From contig NZ_JAEMSG010000001.1 in assembly GCF_016462945.1 (NCBI RefSeq), positions 1 through 64,000 on the forward strand: a DNA stretch of 64,000 nucleotides. The letters are read 5' to 3'. The notes below the pieces were generated by a model, which saw only the letters and a program-made list of their open reading frames with translations, searched no databases and was not told where the DNA came from. This document shows positions 40,226 to 50,564 of this stretch, piece by piece. The translations under genes and the position numbers were made by a program. Numbering within the stretch: the stretch's first letter is position 1; the number at the start of each line of letters is the position of its first letter. This stretch comes from Mycolicibacterium sp. (GTDB lineage Bacteria; Actinomycetota; Actinomycetes; Mycobacteriales; Mycobacteriaceae).

Positions 40226-42142
40226 TCACACACTGAGATCATCCCCGCTGGCCTGTTCCAGCAGGCTGCGGCGATAGGCCTCCAGCGCCACCAGGTCGCC
40301 GAACATGGCGTGGTATTCGTCGGTATGGTCCACCGGGGACATTCGCGAAAGCTTGGACTTGATCTCCGCGACCTGGCGGCCCACCCACACCTCCTGCAGC
40401 CGGGCCAGCACGCCGCCGATGTAGCGCGGCAGCTTCTCCTCATCGACATTGATGGTTTCCACCCCGAGCTCGGTGATCAGGCCCTCCGTGGCCTGGGCAC
40501 CGGCCTGCTCCCGCACCGTTTCGATCCACTGCGCCCCGGTCAGGCCGGCCGCGGTGCCGCCCGCGGCACCCACCGCGGTCCACACGGCCGCGTAGCCGGG
40601 ATGGGTGAAGCTCTCGACAGTCAAGGAATCGAACACCGGTCCGGCCAGGGCGGGGCACTGCAACGCCGCCTTGAGCGCCTCACGCTGCGGCCACAGTGTC
40701 GGATCCCGCGGGTCGGGCCGCCCGGCCGCCGGGCGTGCCTCGCCCGCACGGGCGGTGGCGCGGGTGCCCGGCTTGCGCCCCGCCGTTTCACGGACCCGGC
40801 TGAGAACCTGGGCGACCTCGGCCCAGCCGACCCAGCCGGCGAGCTGGCGGGCGTACTCGTCACGCAGGGTGGGGTCCTTGATCCGGGCGACGATCGGTGT
40901 GCACTCGCGCAATGCACTCACCCTGCCCTCGGCGTTGTCGAGGTCGTAGCCCGCCAGGGTGGTACGGATGGCGAACTCGAACAGCGGGGTGCGCCGCGCC
41001 ACCAGATCACGCAGCGCACCGTCGCCGGAGGCAAGGCGCAGATCGCAGGGGTCCATACCGTCGGCGGCCACCGCGACGAAACTCTGCCCGGCCAGGTTCT
41101 GCTCACCGGCGAACGCCTTGAGTGCGGCCGCCTGTCCGGCCGCATCGCCGTCGAAGACGTAGATCAGTTCACCGCGGAAGAACTTGTCGTCCATCATCAG
41201 CCGGCGCAGCATCGACAGGTGCTCATCCCCGAAGGCAGTGCCGCAGGACGCGACCGCGGTGGTGACGCCGGCCAGATGCATGGCCATCACGTCGGTGTAG
41301 CCCTCGACCACGACGGCCTGATGCCCCTTGGCGATATCGCGCTTGGCCAGGTCGATGCCGAAGAGCACCGCGGACTTCTTATAGAGCACCGTTTCGGGCG
41401 TATTGACGTACTTGGCGGTGATCTGATCGTCGTCGAAGATACGCCGGGCACCGAAACCCACCGTCTCGCCACTGGCGCTGCGGATGGGCCACAGCAGTCG
41501 CCGGTGGAAGCGGTCCATGGGGCCGCGGCGACCTTCCCGGGACAGTCCGGCCGCTTCAAGCTCCTTGAATTCGAAGCCCTTTCGGATCATGTGTTTGGTG
41601 AGCGCATCCCACCCCGACGGTGCGAAGCCACAGCCGAACTTGGCCGCCGCGGCGGCGTCGAAGTTGCGTTCGGTGAGGTACTTGCGTGCGGGTGCGGCCT
41701 CGTCGGATTCCAGTGCCGCCGAATAGAACTCCTGCGCGGCGGCATTGGCGGTGACCAGGCGGCTCCGACTGCCCCGATCGCGCTGCACACTGGTGCCGCC
41801 ACCGGTGTAGCTGACGGCATGACCGATCCGGTCGGCCAGTAATTCGACAGCCTCGACGAAGCTGACATGCTCCATCTTCTGCATGAAGGCGTACACATCG
41901 CCGCCCTCGCCGCAGCCGAAGCAATGGAAATGACCGTGGTTGGGGCGCACGTGGAACGACGGCGACTTCTCGTCGTGGAACGGGCACAAGCCCTTGAGTG
42001 AATCCGCGCCGGCCCGGCGCAACTGCACGTAGTCACCGACGATGTCCTCGATGCGGATCTTGTCCCGGATGGCAGAGATGTCGGTATCGGGTATGCGGCC
42101 CTTGCGTCCGCCACCCCCGCCTACCGCATCGGTCACGGCCAC
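40226..42142 (-). CDS. dnaG: DNA primase
   Basis: 638 residues with all three primase modules: the CHC2 zinc finger (Cys53, His56, Cys74, Cys77 in CPFHDEKSPSF and CFGCG), the TOPRIM catalytic core (VVVEGYTDVMAMHLAG and VYVFDGDAAGQAA-like DGDAAG with acidic metal ligands), and a C-terminal helicase-binding domain. It makes RNA primers for lagging-strand replication. GTG start, 42142 or 42136. It follows dgt by three bases, so they are one operon, as in M. tuberculosis Rv2344c-Rv2343c. Confidence 0.96.
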   Translation of the reverse strand: MAVTDAVGGGGGRKGRIPDTDISAIRDKIRIEDIVGDYVQLRRAGADSLKGLCPFHDEKSPSFHVRPNHGHFHCFGCGEGGDVYAFMQKMEHVSFVEAVELLADRIGHAVSYTGGGTSVQRDRGSRSRLVTANAAAQEFYSAALESDEAAPARKYLTERNFDAAAAAKFGCGFAPSGWDALTKHMIRKGFEFKELEAAGLSREGRRGPMDRFHRRLLWPIRSASGETVGFGARRIFDDDQITAKYVNTPETVLYKKSAVLFGIDLAKRDIAKGHQAVVVEGYTDVMAMHLAGVTTAVASCGTAFGDEHLSMLRRLMMDDKFFRGELIYVFDGDAAGQAAALKAFAGEQNLAGQSFVAVAADGMDPCDLRLASGDGALRDLVARRTPLFEFAIRTTLAGYDLDNAEGRVSALRECTPIVARIKDPTLRDEYARQLAGWVGWAEVAQVLSRVRETAGRKPGTRATARAGEARPAAGRPDPRDPTLWPQREALKAALQCPALAGPVFDSLTVESFTHPGYAAVWTAVGAAGGTAAGLTGAQWIETVREQAGAQATEGLITELGVETINVDEEKLPRYIGGVLARLQEVWVGRQVAEIKSKLSRMSPVDHTDEYHAMFGDLVALEAYRRSLLEQASGDDLSV

Positions 42143-42145
42143 AGT

Positions 42146-43429
42146 CTAGGTCCGGGTGTGGACGATTGCCGCGTCGATGCGCTCCAGTCGCCCCTCGGTG
42201 CACGAGGCGATCTGGTCGACGATCACCCGCATCCGGGCGCCCTCGTCGACGGCGGCGCTGAACACCGGGGCCAAGAGGGCATCGAGCGTGGCCGGCGCTC
42301 CGGCCAGAAGCCAGTGCGCCACCCGGTGAATACGGCTGCGTTGCGACGCCTGAAGTTCCAGGTGCTTCGGATCGGACATGATGAACTGCAGCGCGAGCGT
42401 CTTGAGCACCGTCACCTCGGCCCGCACCGCTGCCGGCACCTCGAGGTCGGCCTGGTACCGAACCAGCGGCCCCGACCCGGCGAACCGGCGGGTCTCGGCG
42501 ACGGCCGCCGAGGCGAAACGGCCGACCAGCTCACTGGTCAGCCGCTTGAGGGCGACCGAGGCCGCCAGAGTGCCGTCGTAGGTGCGCACCCCGGCGACCA
42601 CCGGCAGCTCGGACAGCCGCCGAGCCGCGGCCTCCAAGTCTTGCGCCGTCGGCCCGCGGCCGTCGGCTGCCGCGCCCAGCCGGGCCAGCGCCGCGGCGGC
42701 ATCGTCGTCAGCCAGCACCCGAAGGTCGATTCGGCCGGAGATCACCCCGTCCTCGACATCGTGCACCGAGTAGGCAACGTCGTCGGCCCAATCCATGACC
42801 TGTGCCTCCAGACATGGCCGCTGCGGTGGCGCGCCGGCCCGCATCCAATCGGCGAAGTCTTGGTCGTCGGCATAGAAGCCGAACTTGCGACCGCGCTCTC
42901 CGCGTTGCCACGGATACTTGGTGACAGCGTCCAGCCCGGCACGGGTCAGATTGAGCCCGACGCTGCGGAAGCTCTGGGCGTCAAGGACTTTGGGCTCCAG
43001 CCGGGTCAGAATCCGAAAATTCTGGGCATTGCCCTCGAAGCCGCCGCACGCGGCGGCGAACTCGTCCAGTGCCTGCTCACCGTTGTGCCCGTAGGGAGGG
43101 TGTCCGATGTCATGAGCCAGGCCGGCCATATCAACCAGATCAGGATCGCAGCCCAGCGGAACGGCCATTCCCCGGCCGATCTGGGCCACCTCCAGGGAGT
43201 GGGTCAACCGTGTTCGCGGGTTGTCGCTCTCGCGAGGCCCGACCACCTGGGTCTTGTCGGCCAGCCGACGCAGGGCGGCGCTGTGCAGTACCCGGGCCCG
43301 GTCCCGGGCGAAGTCGCTGCGGTGCTCGGTCGCAATCCCGGGCAGCGTGGCACCCTTCGCCGGCTCGGACACCAGGCGCTCACGATCGGCCTCGCCGTAG
43401 CTGCCCTGCTGATTCGTCGTCACCTGCAT
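42146..43429 (-). CDS. dgt: dGTP triphosphohydrolase-like HD-domain protein
   Basis: 427 residues with the HD metal site ([15 protein letters not shown] and [16 protein letters not shown], His-Asp pair) and the downstream conserved [17 protein letters not shown]. It hydrolyses dNTPs to nucleosides and triphosphate and so limits the dNTP pool; the coupling to dnaG fits a replication role. Start [20 protein letters not shown] at 43429. Confidence 0.93.
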   Translation of the reverse strand: MQVTTNQQGSYGEADRERLVSEPAKGATLPGIATEHRSDFARDRARVLHSAALRRLADKTQVVGPRESDNPRTRLTHSLEVAQIGRGMAVPLGCDPDLVDMAGLAHDIGHPPYGHNGEQALDEFAAACGGFEGNAQNFRILTRLEPKVLDAQSFRSVGLNLTRAGLDAVTKYPWQRGERGRKFGFYADDQDFADWMRAGAPPQRPCLEAQVMDWADDVAYSVHDVEDGVISGRIDLRVLADDDAAAALARLGAAADGRGPTAQDLEAAARRLSELPVVAGVRTYDGTLAASVALKRLTSELVGRFASAAVAETRRFAGSGPLVRYQADLEVPAAVRAEVTVLKTLALQFIMSDPKHLELQASQRSRIHRVAHWLLAGAPATLDALLAPVFSAAVDEGARMRVIVDQIASCTEGRLERIDAAIVHTRT

Positions 43430-43521
43430 CTCACCCCGGAACAGTCTGCCAGTACCCGGCCGGGCACAAATCCGGACGAAGTTTTGCTGGCATCCCGCTA
43501 TTGCCTACTACATTGGCGGTC

Positions 43522-45525
43522 ATGCGCCTGCATCGTCTGCTCAGTCTGCTCGCTGCGATCCTGATGACCGCCACCCTGCTCGCCCCGTCGGTGACGGCTG
43601 AGCCGCCGTTTCGGCTCCCTGACACCGTCATCGACAACACCGGCGTGCTCAGTGAGCGCCAACTCGCCGACGTGCAGAAATCAGTGGACCAGCTCTACAG
43701 CGAACGACACGTGCGGCTGTGGGTGGTGTTCGTCGAGTCCTTCGCGCCCCAGGGCGCGGTGGGCTGGGCCCAACAAACCCGCACCATCAGCGACCTGAGC
43801 AACGAGGACGCCATCTTGGCGGTGGCCACCGGGCAACGCTCGTATGCCTTTCTGGTGCCGTCAGCCGCGGCCGGCGGCAGCTCGACCAAGGTCGATGACA
43901 TCCGCCGCGACCGCATCGAACCGGCTCTGCGCAACAGTGACTGGGTCGGTGCAGCGACAGCGGCCGCCACCGGGTTGGCCAATCTGGGCAAGAGTGGCGG
44001 TACGGGCGGCGGCCTTTCGCTGATACCGATGGTGGCTATCGCCGGCATCGGCCTGCTGGTGATCGCAGCGCTGATGCTCTGGAGCCGGCGGCGGCGGGCC
44101 AAGCGCCATGAGGCTGATGTCGCGGCGGCCAAGAACGTCGATCCCACCGATCCGGAAGCCTTGGCCTCGGTGCCGATCGGAGCGCTGGACGATCTGTCGA
44201 AATCGATCGTCGTCGAGGTCGACAATGCGGTACGCACCAGCGCCAACGAACTCGTGCTGGCAGTCGAGGAATTCGGGGACGCCCAGACGGCGCCGTTCGC
44301 CGCCGCGGTGGACAGTGCCCGGACCACCCTCAAGCAGGCCTTCGCCGTCCGTCAGAAGTTGGACGACGATGTTCCCGAACCACTGCCCGAGCGCCGCGAT
44401 CTGCTGACCCGGGTGGTGGTGTCGGCGGCCAAAGCCAATAGGGAACTGGAAACCCAGACCGCGTCCTTCCACCAGATGCGCGATCTGGTGTTCAATGCCC
44501 CCGAGCGGCTGGACACCCTCACGCAGCAATTGGTCACCGTGACCGCCAGGCTGGAGCCCTCCGATCAGAAAATCGCTCAGTTGCGCACCGAGTTCGACGA
44601 GTCGGCGCTGGCGTCGGTGGCACGCAATGTCAATGCCGCGCGCGAGCGGGTCGAGTTCGCCGACAAGTCGATCACCCGCGGCCGGGAGCTGGCGGCCAAG
44701 CCGGTGGCCGGCGAGGTGGACGAATTGGTCGATTGCGTGCGCGGTGCGGAATCGTCTCTGCAGCAAGCTAATACGATGCTCGATGCCATCGACAGCGCGG
44801 CCAGCGATATCCGCAAGGCAGTCTCCACGTTGCCTGCGGCGGTCGAGGACATCCAACGCGGCATCACCCAGGCCTCCGAGCAACTCGCGCAGGGCGGGCT
44901 GGAGAAGGCGACCGAATTGTCGACCGCGCGCGATGCAGCGGTGAGAGCCGTCGCCAGCGCGCAGACCACCGGCGCGACCGACCCGCTGGGTGCCTTCACC
45001 CTGCTGACCCAGGCCGATGCCGACCTGGACCGACTGCTGGCCGGAGTCGCCGAGGAACGCGACGCCACCGAACGGCTGAACAAGTCCTACGAGCAGGCGC
45101 TGTTCACCGCCCAGTCACGCGTTCGCTCGGTGTCGGACTACATCGATACCCGCCGCGGCAGCGTCGGTCCCGAGGCTCGGACCCGGTTCAACGAGGCGGT
45201 GCGTCAACTCGACGCGGCCCAGACCAAGTCGAAGACCAACATCACCGAGGCGATCGCACACGCCAACGGCGCGGCGATGCTGGCCGCGCAGGCCCAGCAG
45301 TTGGCCAATGACGATGTGCAGGCCGGCCAGCGGGAGTACCAGACCCGCGACCGCGGGGGACGGCAGTCCGATATGGGCGCGATGGTCGGCGGCATCATCC
45401 TCGGAAACATCCTCACCGGTGGCGGTGGATTCGGCGGCGGCGGTGGCTGGACGTCGACCAGCTATGGGGGCTCATCCGGCGGCGGTGGCGACGGCGGACT
45501 GCTGGGCGGCGGCGGTCGGTTCTAG
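43522..45525 (+). CDS. TPM-domain membrane protein with coiled-coil and Gly-rich end (Rv2345-like)
   Basis: 667 residues from the ATG at 43522. A signal peptide (LHRLLSLLAAILMTATLLAPSVTA) is followed by a TPM domain (PDTVIDNTGVLSERQLADVQKSVDQLYSERHVRLWVVFVESFAP), a membrane helix (LIPMVAIAGIGLLVIAALMLW), then about 400 residues of helical, probably coiled-coil cytoplasmic sequence, and a Gly/Ser-rich end (GGGGFGGGGGWTSTSYGGSSGGGG). TPM domains are linked to protein repair and phosphatase activity in other bacteria. It may have a structural role in the envelope. Confidence 0.83.
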   Translation: MRLHRLLSLLAAILMTATLLAPSVTAEPPFRLPDTVIDNTGVLSERQLADVQKSVDQLYSERHVRLWVVFVESFAPQGAVGWAQQTRTISDLSNEDAILAVATGQRSYAFLVPSAAAGGSSTKVDDIRRDRIEPALRNSDWVGAATAAATGLANLGKSGGTGGGLSLIPMVAIAGIGLLVIAALMLWSRRRRAKRHEADVAAAKNVDPTDPEALASVPIGALDDLSKSIVVEVDNAVRTSANELVLAVEEFGDAQTAPFAAAVDSARTTLKQAFAVRQKLDDDVPEPLPERRDLLTRVVVSAAKANRELETQTASFHQMRDLVFNAPERLDTLTQQLVTVTARLEPSDQKIAQLRTEFDESALASVARNVNAARERVEFADKSITRGRELAAKPVAGEVDELVDCVRGAESSLQQANTMLDAIDSAASDIRKAVSTLPAAVEDIQRGITQASEQLAQGGLEKATELSTARDAAVRAVASAQTTGATDPLGAFTLLTQADADLDRLLAGVAEERDATERLNKSYEQALFTAQSRVRSVSDYIDTRRGSVGPEARTRFNEAVRQLDAAQTKSKTNITEAIAHANGAAMLAAQAQQLANDDVQAGQREYQTRDRGGRQSDMGAMVGGIILGNILTGGGGFGGGGGWTSTSYGGSSGGGGDGGLLGGGGRF

Positions 45526-45528
45526 CGA

Positions 45529-46935
45529 TCAGCCGAGCAACCGCGCGGCGAGGAAACCCACCACAGCATCCAGGCCCACGCGCTCCTGGGTCATCGCGTC
45601 GCGGTCACGGATGGTCACCGCCTGATCCTCGAGGGTGTCGAAGTCGACCGTCACGCAGAATGGCGTTCCGATCTCATCCTGACGGCGGTAACGGCGGCCG
45701 ATCGCACCGGCGTCGTCAAACTCCACGTTCCAGTTCTTGCGCAACTCGGCGGCAAGATCACGCGCCTTCGGGCTGAGGTCGGCGTGCCGGGACAGCGGCA
45801 GTACCGCGGCCTTCACCGGCGCGAGTCGCGGATCCAGCCGCAGCACGGTGCGCTTGTCCACACCGCCCTTGGCATTGGGCGCCTCGTCCTCGGCGTAGGA
45901 GTCGACCAGGAATGCCATAAACGAACGGGTAAGTCCCGCTGCGGGTTCGATGACATACGGGACATAACGGGTATCGGTGGTCTGGTCATAGAACGACAGG
46001 TCGGTCCCGGAGTGCTGCGAGTGGGTCGTGAGATCGAAGTCGGTGCGGTTGGCCACACCCTCAAGTTCGCCCCACGGGTTTCCTGCGAAGCCGAACTTGT
46101 ATTCGATGTCGGTGGTGCCGGCCGAGTAGTGCGACAACTTCTCCCTGGGATGTTCGAAGAGCCGCAGGTTGTCCCGCTTGATACCGAGGTCGACGTACCA
46201 CTGGAACCGGTTGTCGATCCAGTACCGATGCCACTGCGCCGCGGTATCGGGTTCGACGAAGAACTCCATCTCCATCTGCTCGAACTCGCGGGTGCGGAAG
46301 ATGAAGTTGCCCGGGGTGATCTCGTTGCGGAAGCTCTTACCGATCTGGCCGATCCCGAACGGCGGCTTCTTACGTGAGCTGGTGACCACATTAGCGAAGT
46401 TGACGAAGATGCCTTGAGCGGTCTCGGGCCGCAGATAGTGCAGCCCCTCCTCGCTCTCGATCGGACCGAGATAGGTCTTGAGCATCATGTTGAACTCGCG
46501 CGGCTCGGTCCACTGACCTTTTGTCCCGCAGTCGGCGCAGACGATGTCGGTCATCGGCACTGATTCCGGGGTCGAGACGCCCTCCTTCGCCCCCTTTTTC
46601 TCGAAATGCGCCTCCTGCATGTGATCCTGCCGGTGGCGCCTATGGCACTGCAGACACTCGACGAGCGGATCGTTGAACACCTCAACGTGGCCCGACGCCA
46701 CCCATACCTCGCGCGGCAGGATGATCGAGGAGTCCAGACCGACGACGTCATCGCGTCCGGTCACCATCGACCGCCACCACTGCCGTTTGATGTTCTCCTT
46801 AAGTTCGACGCCCAACGGTCCGTAGTCCCACGCCGAGCGGGTGCCGCCATAAATCTCGCCGGCGGGATACACCAGGCCGCGGCGCTTGGCCAGGTTGACG
46901 ACGGAATCGATGACAGACGCCACGGTGGGTTGCAC
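45529..46935 (-). CDS. glyS: Glycyl-tRNA synthetase
   Basis: 468 residues of the eukaryote-like alpha2 class II Gly[13 protein letters not shown]-like [19 protein letters not shown], motif 2 region ([26 protein letters not shown]) and motif 3 ([23 protein letters not shown]), followed by the anticodon-binding domain. It charges tRNA-Gly. GTG start at 46935 ([10 protein letters not shown]); a later GTG at MASVIDS is also possible. It is divergent from furB, 111 bp apart. The gene order glyS-smtB-furB of M. tuberculosis lacks smtB here. Confidence 0.96.
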   Translation of the reverse strand: MQPTVASVIDSVVNLAKRRGLVYPAGEIYGGTRSAWDYGPLGVELKENIKRQWWRSMVTGRDDVVGLDSSIILPREVWVASGHVEVFNDPLVECLQCHRRHRQDHMQEAHFEKKGAKEGVSTPESVPMTDIVCADCGTKGQWTEPREFNMMLKTYLGPIESEEGLHYLRPETAQGIFVNFANVVTSSRKKPPFGIGQIGKSFRNEITPGNFIFRTREFEQMEMEFFVEPDTAAQWHRYWIDNRFQWYVDLGIKRDNLRLFEHPREKLSHYSAGTTDIEYKFGFAGNPWGELEGVANRTDFDLTTHSQHSGTDLSFYDQTTDTRYVPYVIEPAAGLTRSFMAFLVDSYAEDEAPNAKGGVDKRTVLRLDPRLAPVKAAVLPLSRHADLSPKARDLAAELRKNWNVEFDDAGAIGRRYRRQDEIGTPFCVTVDFDTLEDQAVTIRDRDAMTQERVGLDAVVGFLAARLLG

Positions 46936-47041
46936 TCCTAAGTCTGCTGAAAGGTCCGCTGAAAGCGAACCCTTTTAGCCTAAGCGACCGGCCACACGAG
47001 CTGCGACAGGCGTCGTGGCGCCTGCGATTGTGAGACGATAG

Positions 47042-47056
47042 TGGAAATGATTTTCA
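47042..47056. promoter_or_regulatory. Zur (FurB) box over the furB start
   Basis: TGGAAATGATTTTCA matches the known mycobacterial Zur site TGAAAATCATTTTCA at all but two positions and is palindromic in six of seven arm positions. It overlaps the ATG at 47047, so FurB would repress itself when zinc is plentiful. Confidence 0.7.
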
Positions 47057-47511
47057 ATAGTAGGTCTGCGAACCCGGCTGATGACGACGCCACCGCTGAG
47101 GTCCGCCTTCGTTCTGCCGTCGCCGGCGTGCGTGCCACCCGGCAACGCGGGGCCATCATCGCACTGCTCGACACCCTCGATGGGTTCCGTTCCGCCCAGG
47201 AGTTGCATGACGAACTACGCCACAGCGGTGCGACCATCGGCCTGACAACCGTCTATCGCACCCTGCAGGCGCTGGCGGCTGCAGACCTGGTCGACATGGT
47301 GCGTACCGACACCGGGGAATCGGTCTACCGGCGCTGCACTGCACCGCATCATCACCATCACCTGGTCTGCCGCGACTGTGGGGCGGCGGTGGAGGTCAGT
47401 GGTCTCGAGGTCGAGGCCTGGGCCGCCGAAGTGGCTGCAGACCATGGCTTTTCTGATGTGAGCCACACCATCGAACTATTCGGCACCTGCGGCGACTGCC
47501 ATAGCCGCTAG
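47047..47511 (+). CDS. furB: Zinc uptake regulator FurB (Zur)
   Basis: 154 residues of the Fur family: RATRQRGAIIALLDTLDGFRSAQELHDELRHSGATIGLTTVYRTLQAL is the DNA-binding winged helix, then the metal-binding HHHHHLVCRDCG and GTCGDCHSR with two structural CxxC pairs. It represses zinc-uptake genes in high zinc. The start may be ATG 47047 or GTG 47041. In M. tuberculosis it is co-transcribed with the zinc sensor smtB, which is absent here. The stop overlaps the next converging gene by four bases. Confidence 0.92.
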   Translation: MIFNSRSANPADDDATAEVRLRSAVAGVRATRQRGAIIALLDTLDGFRSAQELHDELRHSGATIGLTTVYRTLQALAAADLVDMVRTDTGESVYRRCTAPHHHHHLVCRDCGAAVEVSGLEVEAWAAEVAADHGFSDVSHTIELFGTCGDCHSR

Positions 47512-47909
47512 GCGGGCAACGCCCGTCGGACATCAGCTCCGGCGGCCAACACCATCATGATCAGCGTCTGTAGCGCCTGATCATCGAGTCCCAGGTGCGG
47601 GAAGTTGTAGCGGAGCACCACATCGGCGCGCTCGCAGACTGCTCCCCCAGTCGGATGTTCCACCAGTGTCACGGTTCCCAGCATCGTCTTGGATGCTTGT
47701 GCCGCAACGCTTTTCCGCAAATCGGCATCGGGCGTGAGGTCCCAGGCAAGCACCTGTGTCAGCGAGATCATCTCCAGGCCATCCGCGATCGTCACCGTGC
47801 GCAGCGATGCGAACGTGTCATCATGACGCACAGTCAGTGCGCCGTCATCTTCGACGTCGACGGACATGACCTGCCCGAGGACATCGGCCAGTGGTCGGGC
47901 AGGGGGCAT
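47508..47909 (-). CDS. Conserved mycobacterial protein (Rv2360c-like), unknown function
   Basis: 133 residues from the ATG at 47909, which shares a base with the stop of uppS (TGATG). The chain (PARPLADVLGQVMSVDVEDDGALTVRHDDTFASLRTVTIADGLEMISLTQVLAWDLTPD) is likely an alpha/beta fold without motifs I know. The position, following uppS and before furB, is the same as Rv2360c. Function unknown. Confidence 0.72.
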   Translation of the reverse strand: MPPARPLADVLGQVMSVDVEDDGALTVRHDDTFASLRTVTIADGLEMISLTQVLAWDLTPDADLRKSVAAQASKTMLGTVTLVEHPTGGAVCERADVVLRYNFPHLGLDDQALQTLIMMVLAAGADVRRALPA

Positions 47910-48823
47910 CAGGCGCGGCCGAAACGCCGGTTGCGGTGTACGTACTCCTCGCATGCGGCCCATAGGTCACGCCGGTCATAGTCCGGCCAGAGCTTGTCCT
48001 GGAATACGTACTCGGCGTACGCGGCCTGCCACAGCAGGAAATTGCTTGACCGCTGTTCGCCCGAGGTGCGGATGAACAAATCCACATCGGGGATGTCGGG
48101 GCGGTGCAGATGTTCGGTGATAGTGGCTTCGCCCACCCGTTCCGGGTCGATACGGCCGGCGACGGCGTCTCTGGCGATCTGTCTTGCCGCTTCGGCGATT
48201 TCGGCACGACCGCCGTAGTTCACGCAGTAATTCACCGTGATCACATCGTTGTCGAGGGTCATCTCCTCGGCGATGTCGAACTCCTTGATGACACTGCGCC
48301 ACATCCGCGCGCGGGAGCCGACCCAACGCATTCGAACACCCATCACGTCGAGATTCTCCCGACGCCGGCAGACAACCTCACGGTTGAATCCCATCAGGAA
48401 CCGGACCTCTTCGGTGCTGCGCTTCCAGTTCTCGGTGGAGAAGGCATAGACCGACAGATGCTTGATGCCCAGTTCGATTGCACCGCAGGTGACATCAATG
48501 AGCACCGCCTCACCCATCTTGTGGCCCTCGGTGCGGCTCAGGCCACGCTGGGTGGCCCACCGGCCGTTGCCGTCCATGACGACTGCCACATGCTGGGGAA
48601 GCTGGTCTGCCGGGATGGCCGGGGGCGTCGCCCTGGAGACATGCTGGGGTGGCCGACGGGCCCCGCCGTCGGGCGCGGGCGGCAGCTCCGGGAAGACCAC
48701 CGGCCAGGCCGAGGTGTCGGGGAATACCGGGTAGTCGTCAGGCGGCGGGGGCAGTTGGGGCAACCGCTCCCTTCGCCTGCGCTCAGCCCCCCGCAAGGAG
48801 CTGGTCAACCGGTCCATCGCCAT
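47909..48823 (-). CDS. uppS: Decaprenyl diphosphate synthase (long-chain cis-prenyltransferase)
   Basis: 304 residues of the UppS family: [27 protein letters not shown] carries the catalytic DGNGRWA, and the C-terminus has [29 protein letters not shown] with the conserved Arg/Ser and Glu binding the second diphosphate. A Pro-rich N-terminal extension ([16 protein letters not shown]) is present as in Rv2361c. It makes the decaprenyl carrier lipid for cell-wall sugars. I use the ATG at 48823, with GGCAGG before it; the gene overlaps recO by 41 bases. Confidence 0.93.
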   Translation of the reverse strand: MAMDRLTSSLRGAERRRRERLPQLPPPPDDYPVFPDTSAWPVVFPELPPAPDGGARRPPQHVSRATPPAIPADQLPQHVAVVMDGNGRWATQRGLSRTEGHKMGEAVLIDVTCGAIELGIKHLSVYAFSTENWKRSTEEVRFLMGFNREVVCRRRENLDVMGVRMRWVGSRARMWRSVIKEFDIAEEMTLDNDVITVNYCVNYGGRAEIAEAARQIARDAVAGRIDPERVGEATITEHLHRPDIPDVDLFIRTSGEQRSSNFLLWQAAYAEYVFQDKLWPDYDRRDLWAACEEYVHRNRRFGRA

Positions 48824-49604
48824 GGGCCACATCCTGCCTGAATATCTCCGCAATATGTTCAACGGGCCGGGAGTAGACCCGTTCCACCAGCGGTAATGTT
48901 CGCAACTGGCGTTCTAGGTGCCACTGCAGATGCGCGGCGACCAACCCGCTGGCGTGGCTGCGGTGCGAGGACGACGAGGATTCGGCGACATCCCAATCAC
49001 CGTCATTCAGCGCCGACATGAGATCCAACACGGCCTGCGGCGGGGTGGTCGATCCGGACGGACGGCAGTGCATACATACGCTGCCACCAGCACCGATATG
49101 GAAGGCGCGATGCGGACCCGGCGCGGCGCAGCGCGCGCACTCGATCAGCGACGGAGCCCAGCCGGCGATGCCCATGGCGCGCAGCAGGTAGGCATCGAGG
49201 ACCAGCTCGCGAGAACGCGCGCCGTCGGCGACCGCCCGCAGCGCACCGATCGTGAGCCGATGCAGCTCCGGCGCCGGGGCGCGCTCCTCGCCGGCGAGCC
49301 GTTCGGCGGTCTCCAGGACAGCGCACGCGCTGGTATACCGGCCGTAGTCACTGACGATGTCGGTGGCGAAGGCGTCAATAGAGACCACCTGAGTGACGAT
49401 GTCCAGGTTGCGGCCAGGATAGAGCTGGACATCGATATGGGCGAACGGCTCCAGCCGGGACCCGAACTTGCTGCGGGTGCGGCGCACACCCTTGGCGACC
49501 GCACGAACCAGACCATGCTCGCGGGTCAGCAGGGTGACGATGCGGTCGGCCTCGCCGAGCTTGTGCTGGCGCACCACGACCGCCCGATCCCGATACAGCC
49601 GCAT
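48783..49604 (-). CDS. recO: DNA repair protein RecO
   Basis: 273 residues with the N-terminal OB-fold ([52 protein letters not shown]) and a zinc-binding element ([25 protein letters not shown], four Cys). RecO loads RecA with RecR in gap repair. It precedes uppS with an overlap and follows era at 45 bp; in M. tuberculosis other genes lie between recO and era. Confidence 0.93.
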   Translation of the reverse strand: MRLYRDRAVVVRQHKLGEADRIVTLLTREHGLVRAVAKGVRRTRSKFGSRLEPFAHIDVQLYPGRNLDIVTQVVSIDAFATDIVSDYGRYTSACAVLETAERLAGEERAPAPELHRLTIGALRAVADGARSRELVLDAYLLRAMGIAGWAPSLIECARCAAPGPHRAFHIGAGGSVCMHCRPSGSTTPPQAVLDLMSALNDGDWDVAESSSSSHRSHASGLVAAHLQWHLERQLRTLPLVERVYSRPVEHIAEIFRQDVAHGDGPVDQLLAGG

Positions 49605-49649
49605 AGTCCCAGTGTGTCACCGCGATGGGACATCGTCAGGGACTGACAC

Positions 49650-50564
49650 TCAGAATCCGAGACGCCCGAGCAGTTTCGGGTCCTGCTGCCAGTTCTTGGC
49701 CACCTTGACGCGTAAGTCGAGATACACCTTGGTGCCCAGCAGCTTCTCGATCTGGTGGCGCGCGTTGGTGCCCACCTCTTTGAGCCGGGCGCCGCCCTTG
49801 CCGATGACGATCCCCTTCTGGCTGTCCCGCTCGACATAGATCAACGCGTGCACATCGATCAGGGGGCCCTGTTCCGCCGAGCGGCCCTCGCGCGGGCTGA
49901 CCTCGTCGATCACCACCGCCAGCGAGTGGGGAAGCTCATCGCGCACACCCTCCAGCGCAGCCTCCCGGATCAGTTCGGCCATCAGGACCTCTTCGGGCTC
50001 GTCGGTCAGCTCCCCGTCGGGATAGAACGCCGGCCCCGGGGACAACTGGTCGAATAGCACGTCGATCAGCGCATTCACCTGTTCGCCGGTGGTGGCCGAC
50101 ACCGGGATGATGGCCGTCGCACGCTCACCGACGAGATCGTTGACGGACATCAGCTGTGCGACGAGACGGTCCTTGGTGACCTTGTCCATCTTGGTGACGA
50201 CAACCACCAGGGTGGTTCTCGGTGCGACGGCGCGAATCTGTTCGTAGATCCACCGGTCCCCCGGACCGATCACCTCATCGGCGGGAAAACATAGGCCGAT
50301 CACGTCAACCTCCGAGTAGGTGTCCCGCACCAGATCGTTAAGCCGTTTGCCGAGCAGTGTGCGGGGCCGGTGCAGTCCCGGGGTGTCAACGAGAACGATC
50401 TGGAAGTCCTCCCGGTGCACGATGCCGCGGATCGTGTGCCGGGTTGTCTGAGGCCGGCTGGACGTGATCGCCACCTTGCTACCCACCAGTGCGTTGGTCA
50501 GCGTCGACTTGCCGGTGTTGGGCCGGCCGACGAGGCAGACGAAACCGGATCGGAACTCAGCCAT
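49650..50564 (-). CDS. era: GTPase Era
   Basis: 304 residues. G domain: GRPNTGKS (13-20), DTPGLHRP (G3), TKMD (G4) and SAT (G5), followed by the KH RNA-binding domain ([42 protein letters not shown] with the GxxG loop GKGG). Era binds the 3' end of 16S rRNA and assists small-subunit assembly. The ATG at 50564 gives the normal length; the track ORF is extended. It overlaps the CBS-domain gene by eight bases. Confidence 0.95.
   Translation of the reverse strand: MAEFRSGFVCLVGRPNTGKSTLTNALVGSKVAITSSRPQTTRHTIRGIVHREDFQIVLVDTPGLHRPRTLLGKRLNDLVRDTYSEVDVIGLCFPADEVIGPGDRWIYEQIRAVAPRTTLVVVVTKMDKVTKDRLVAQLMSVNDLVGERATAIIPVSATTGEQVNALIDVLFDQLSPGPAFYPDGELTDEPEEVLMAELIREAALEGVRDELPHSLAVVIDEVSPREGRSAEQGPLIDVHALIYVERDSQKGIVIGKGGARLKEVGTNARHQIEKLLGTKVYLDLRVKVAKNWQQDPKLLGRLGF

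Noticed and set aside
40166-41842. 558-residue ORF antisense to dnaG
   Set aside because: Low-complexity mirror of a high-GC gene; no domain and no ribosome-binding site.
42158-43564. 468-residue ORF antisense to dgt
   Set aside because: Shadow of dgt with His/Gly/Arg-rich composition and no motif.
43861-44883. 340-residue ORF antisense to the TPM protein
   Set aside because: Mirror of the repetitive helical region of the plus-strand gene.
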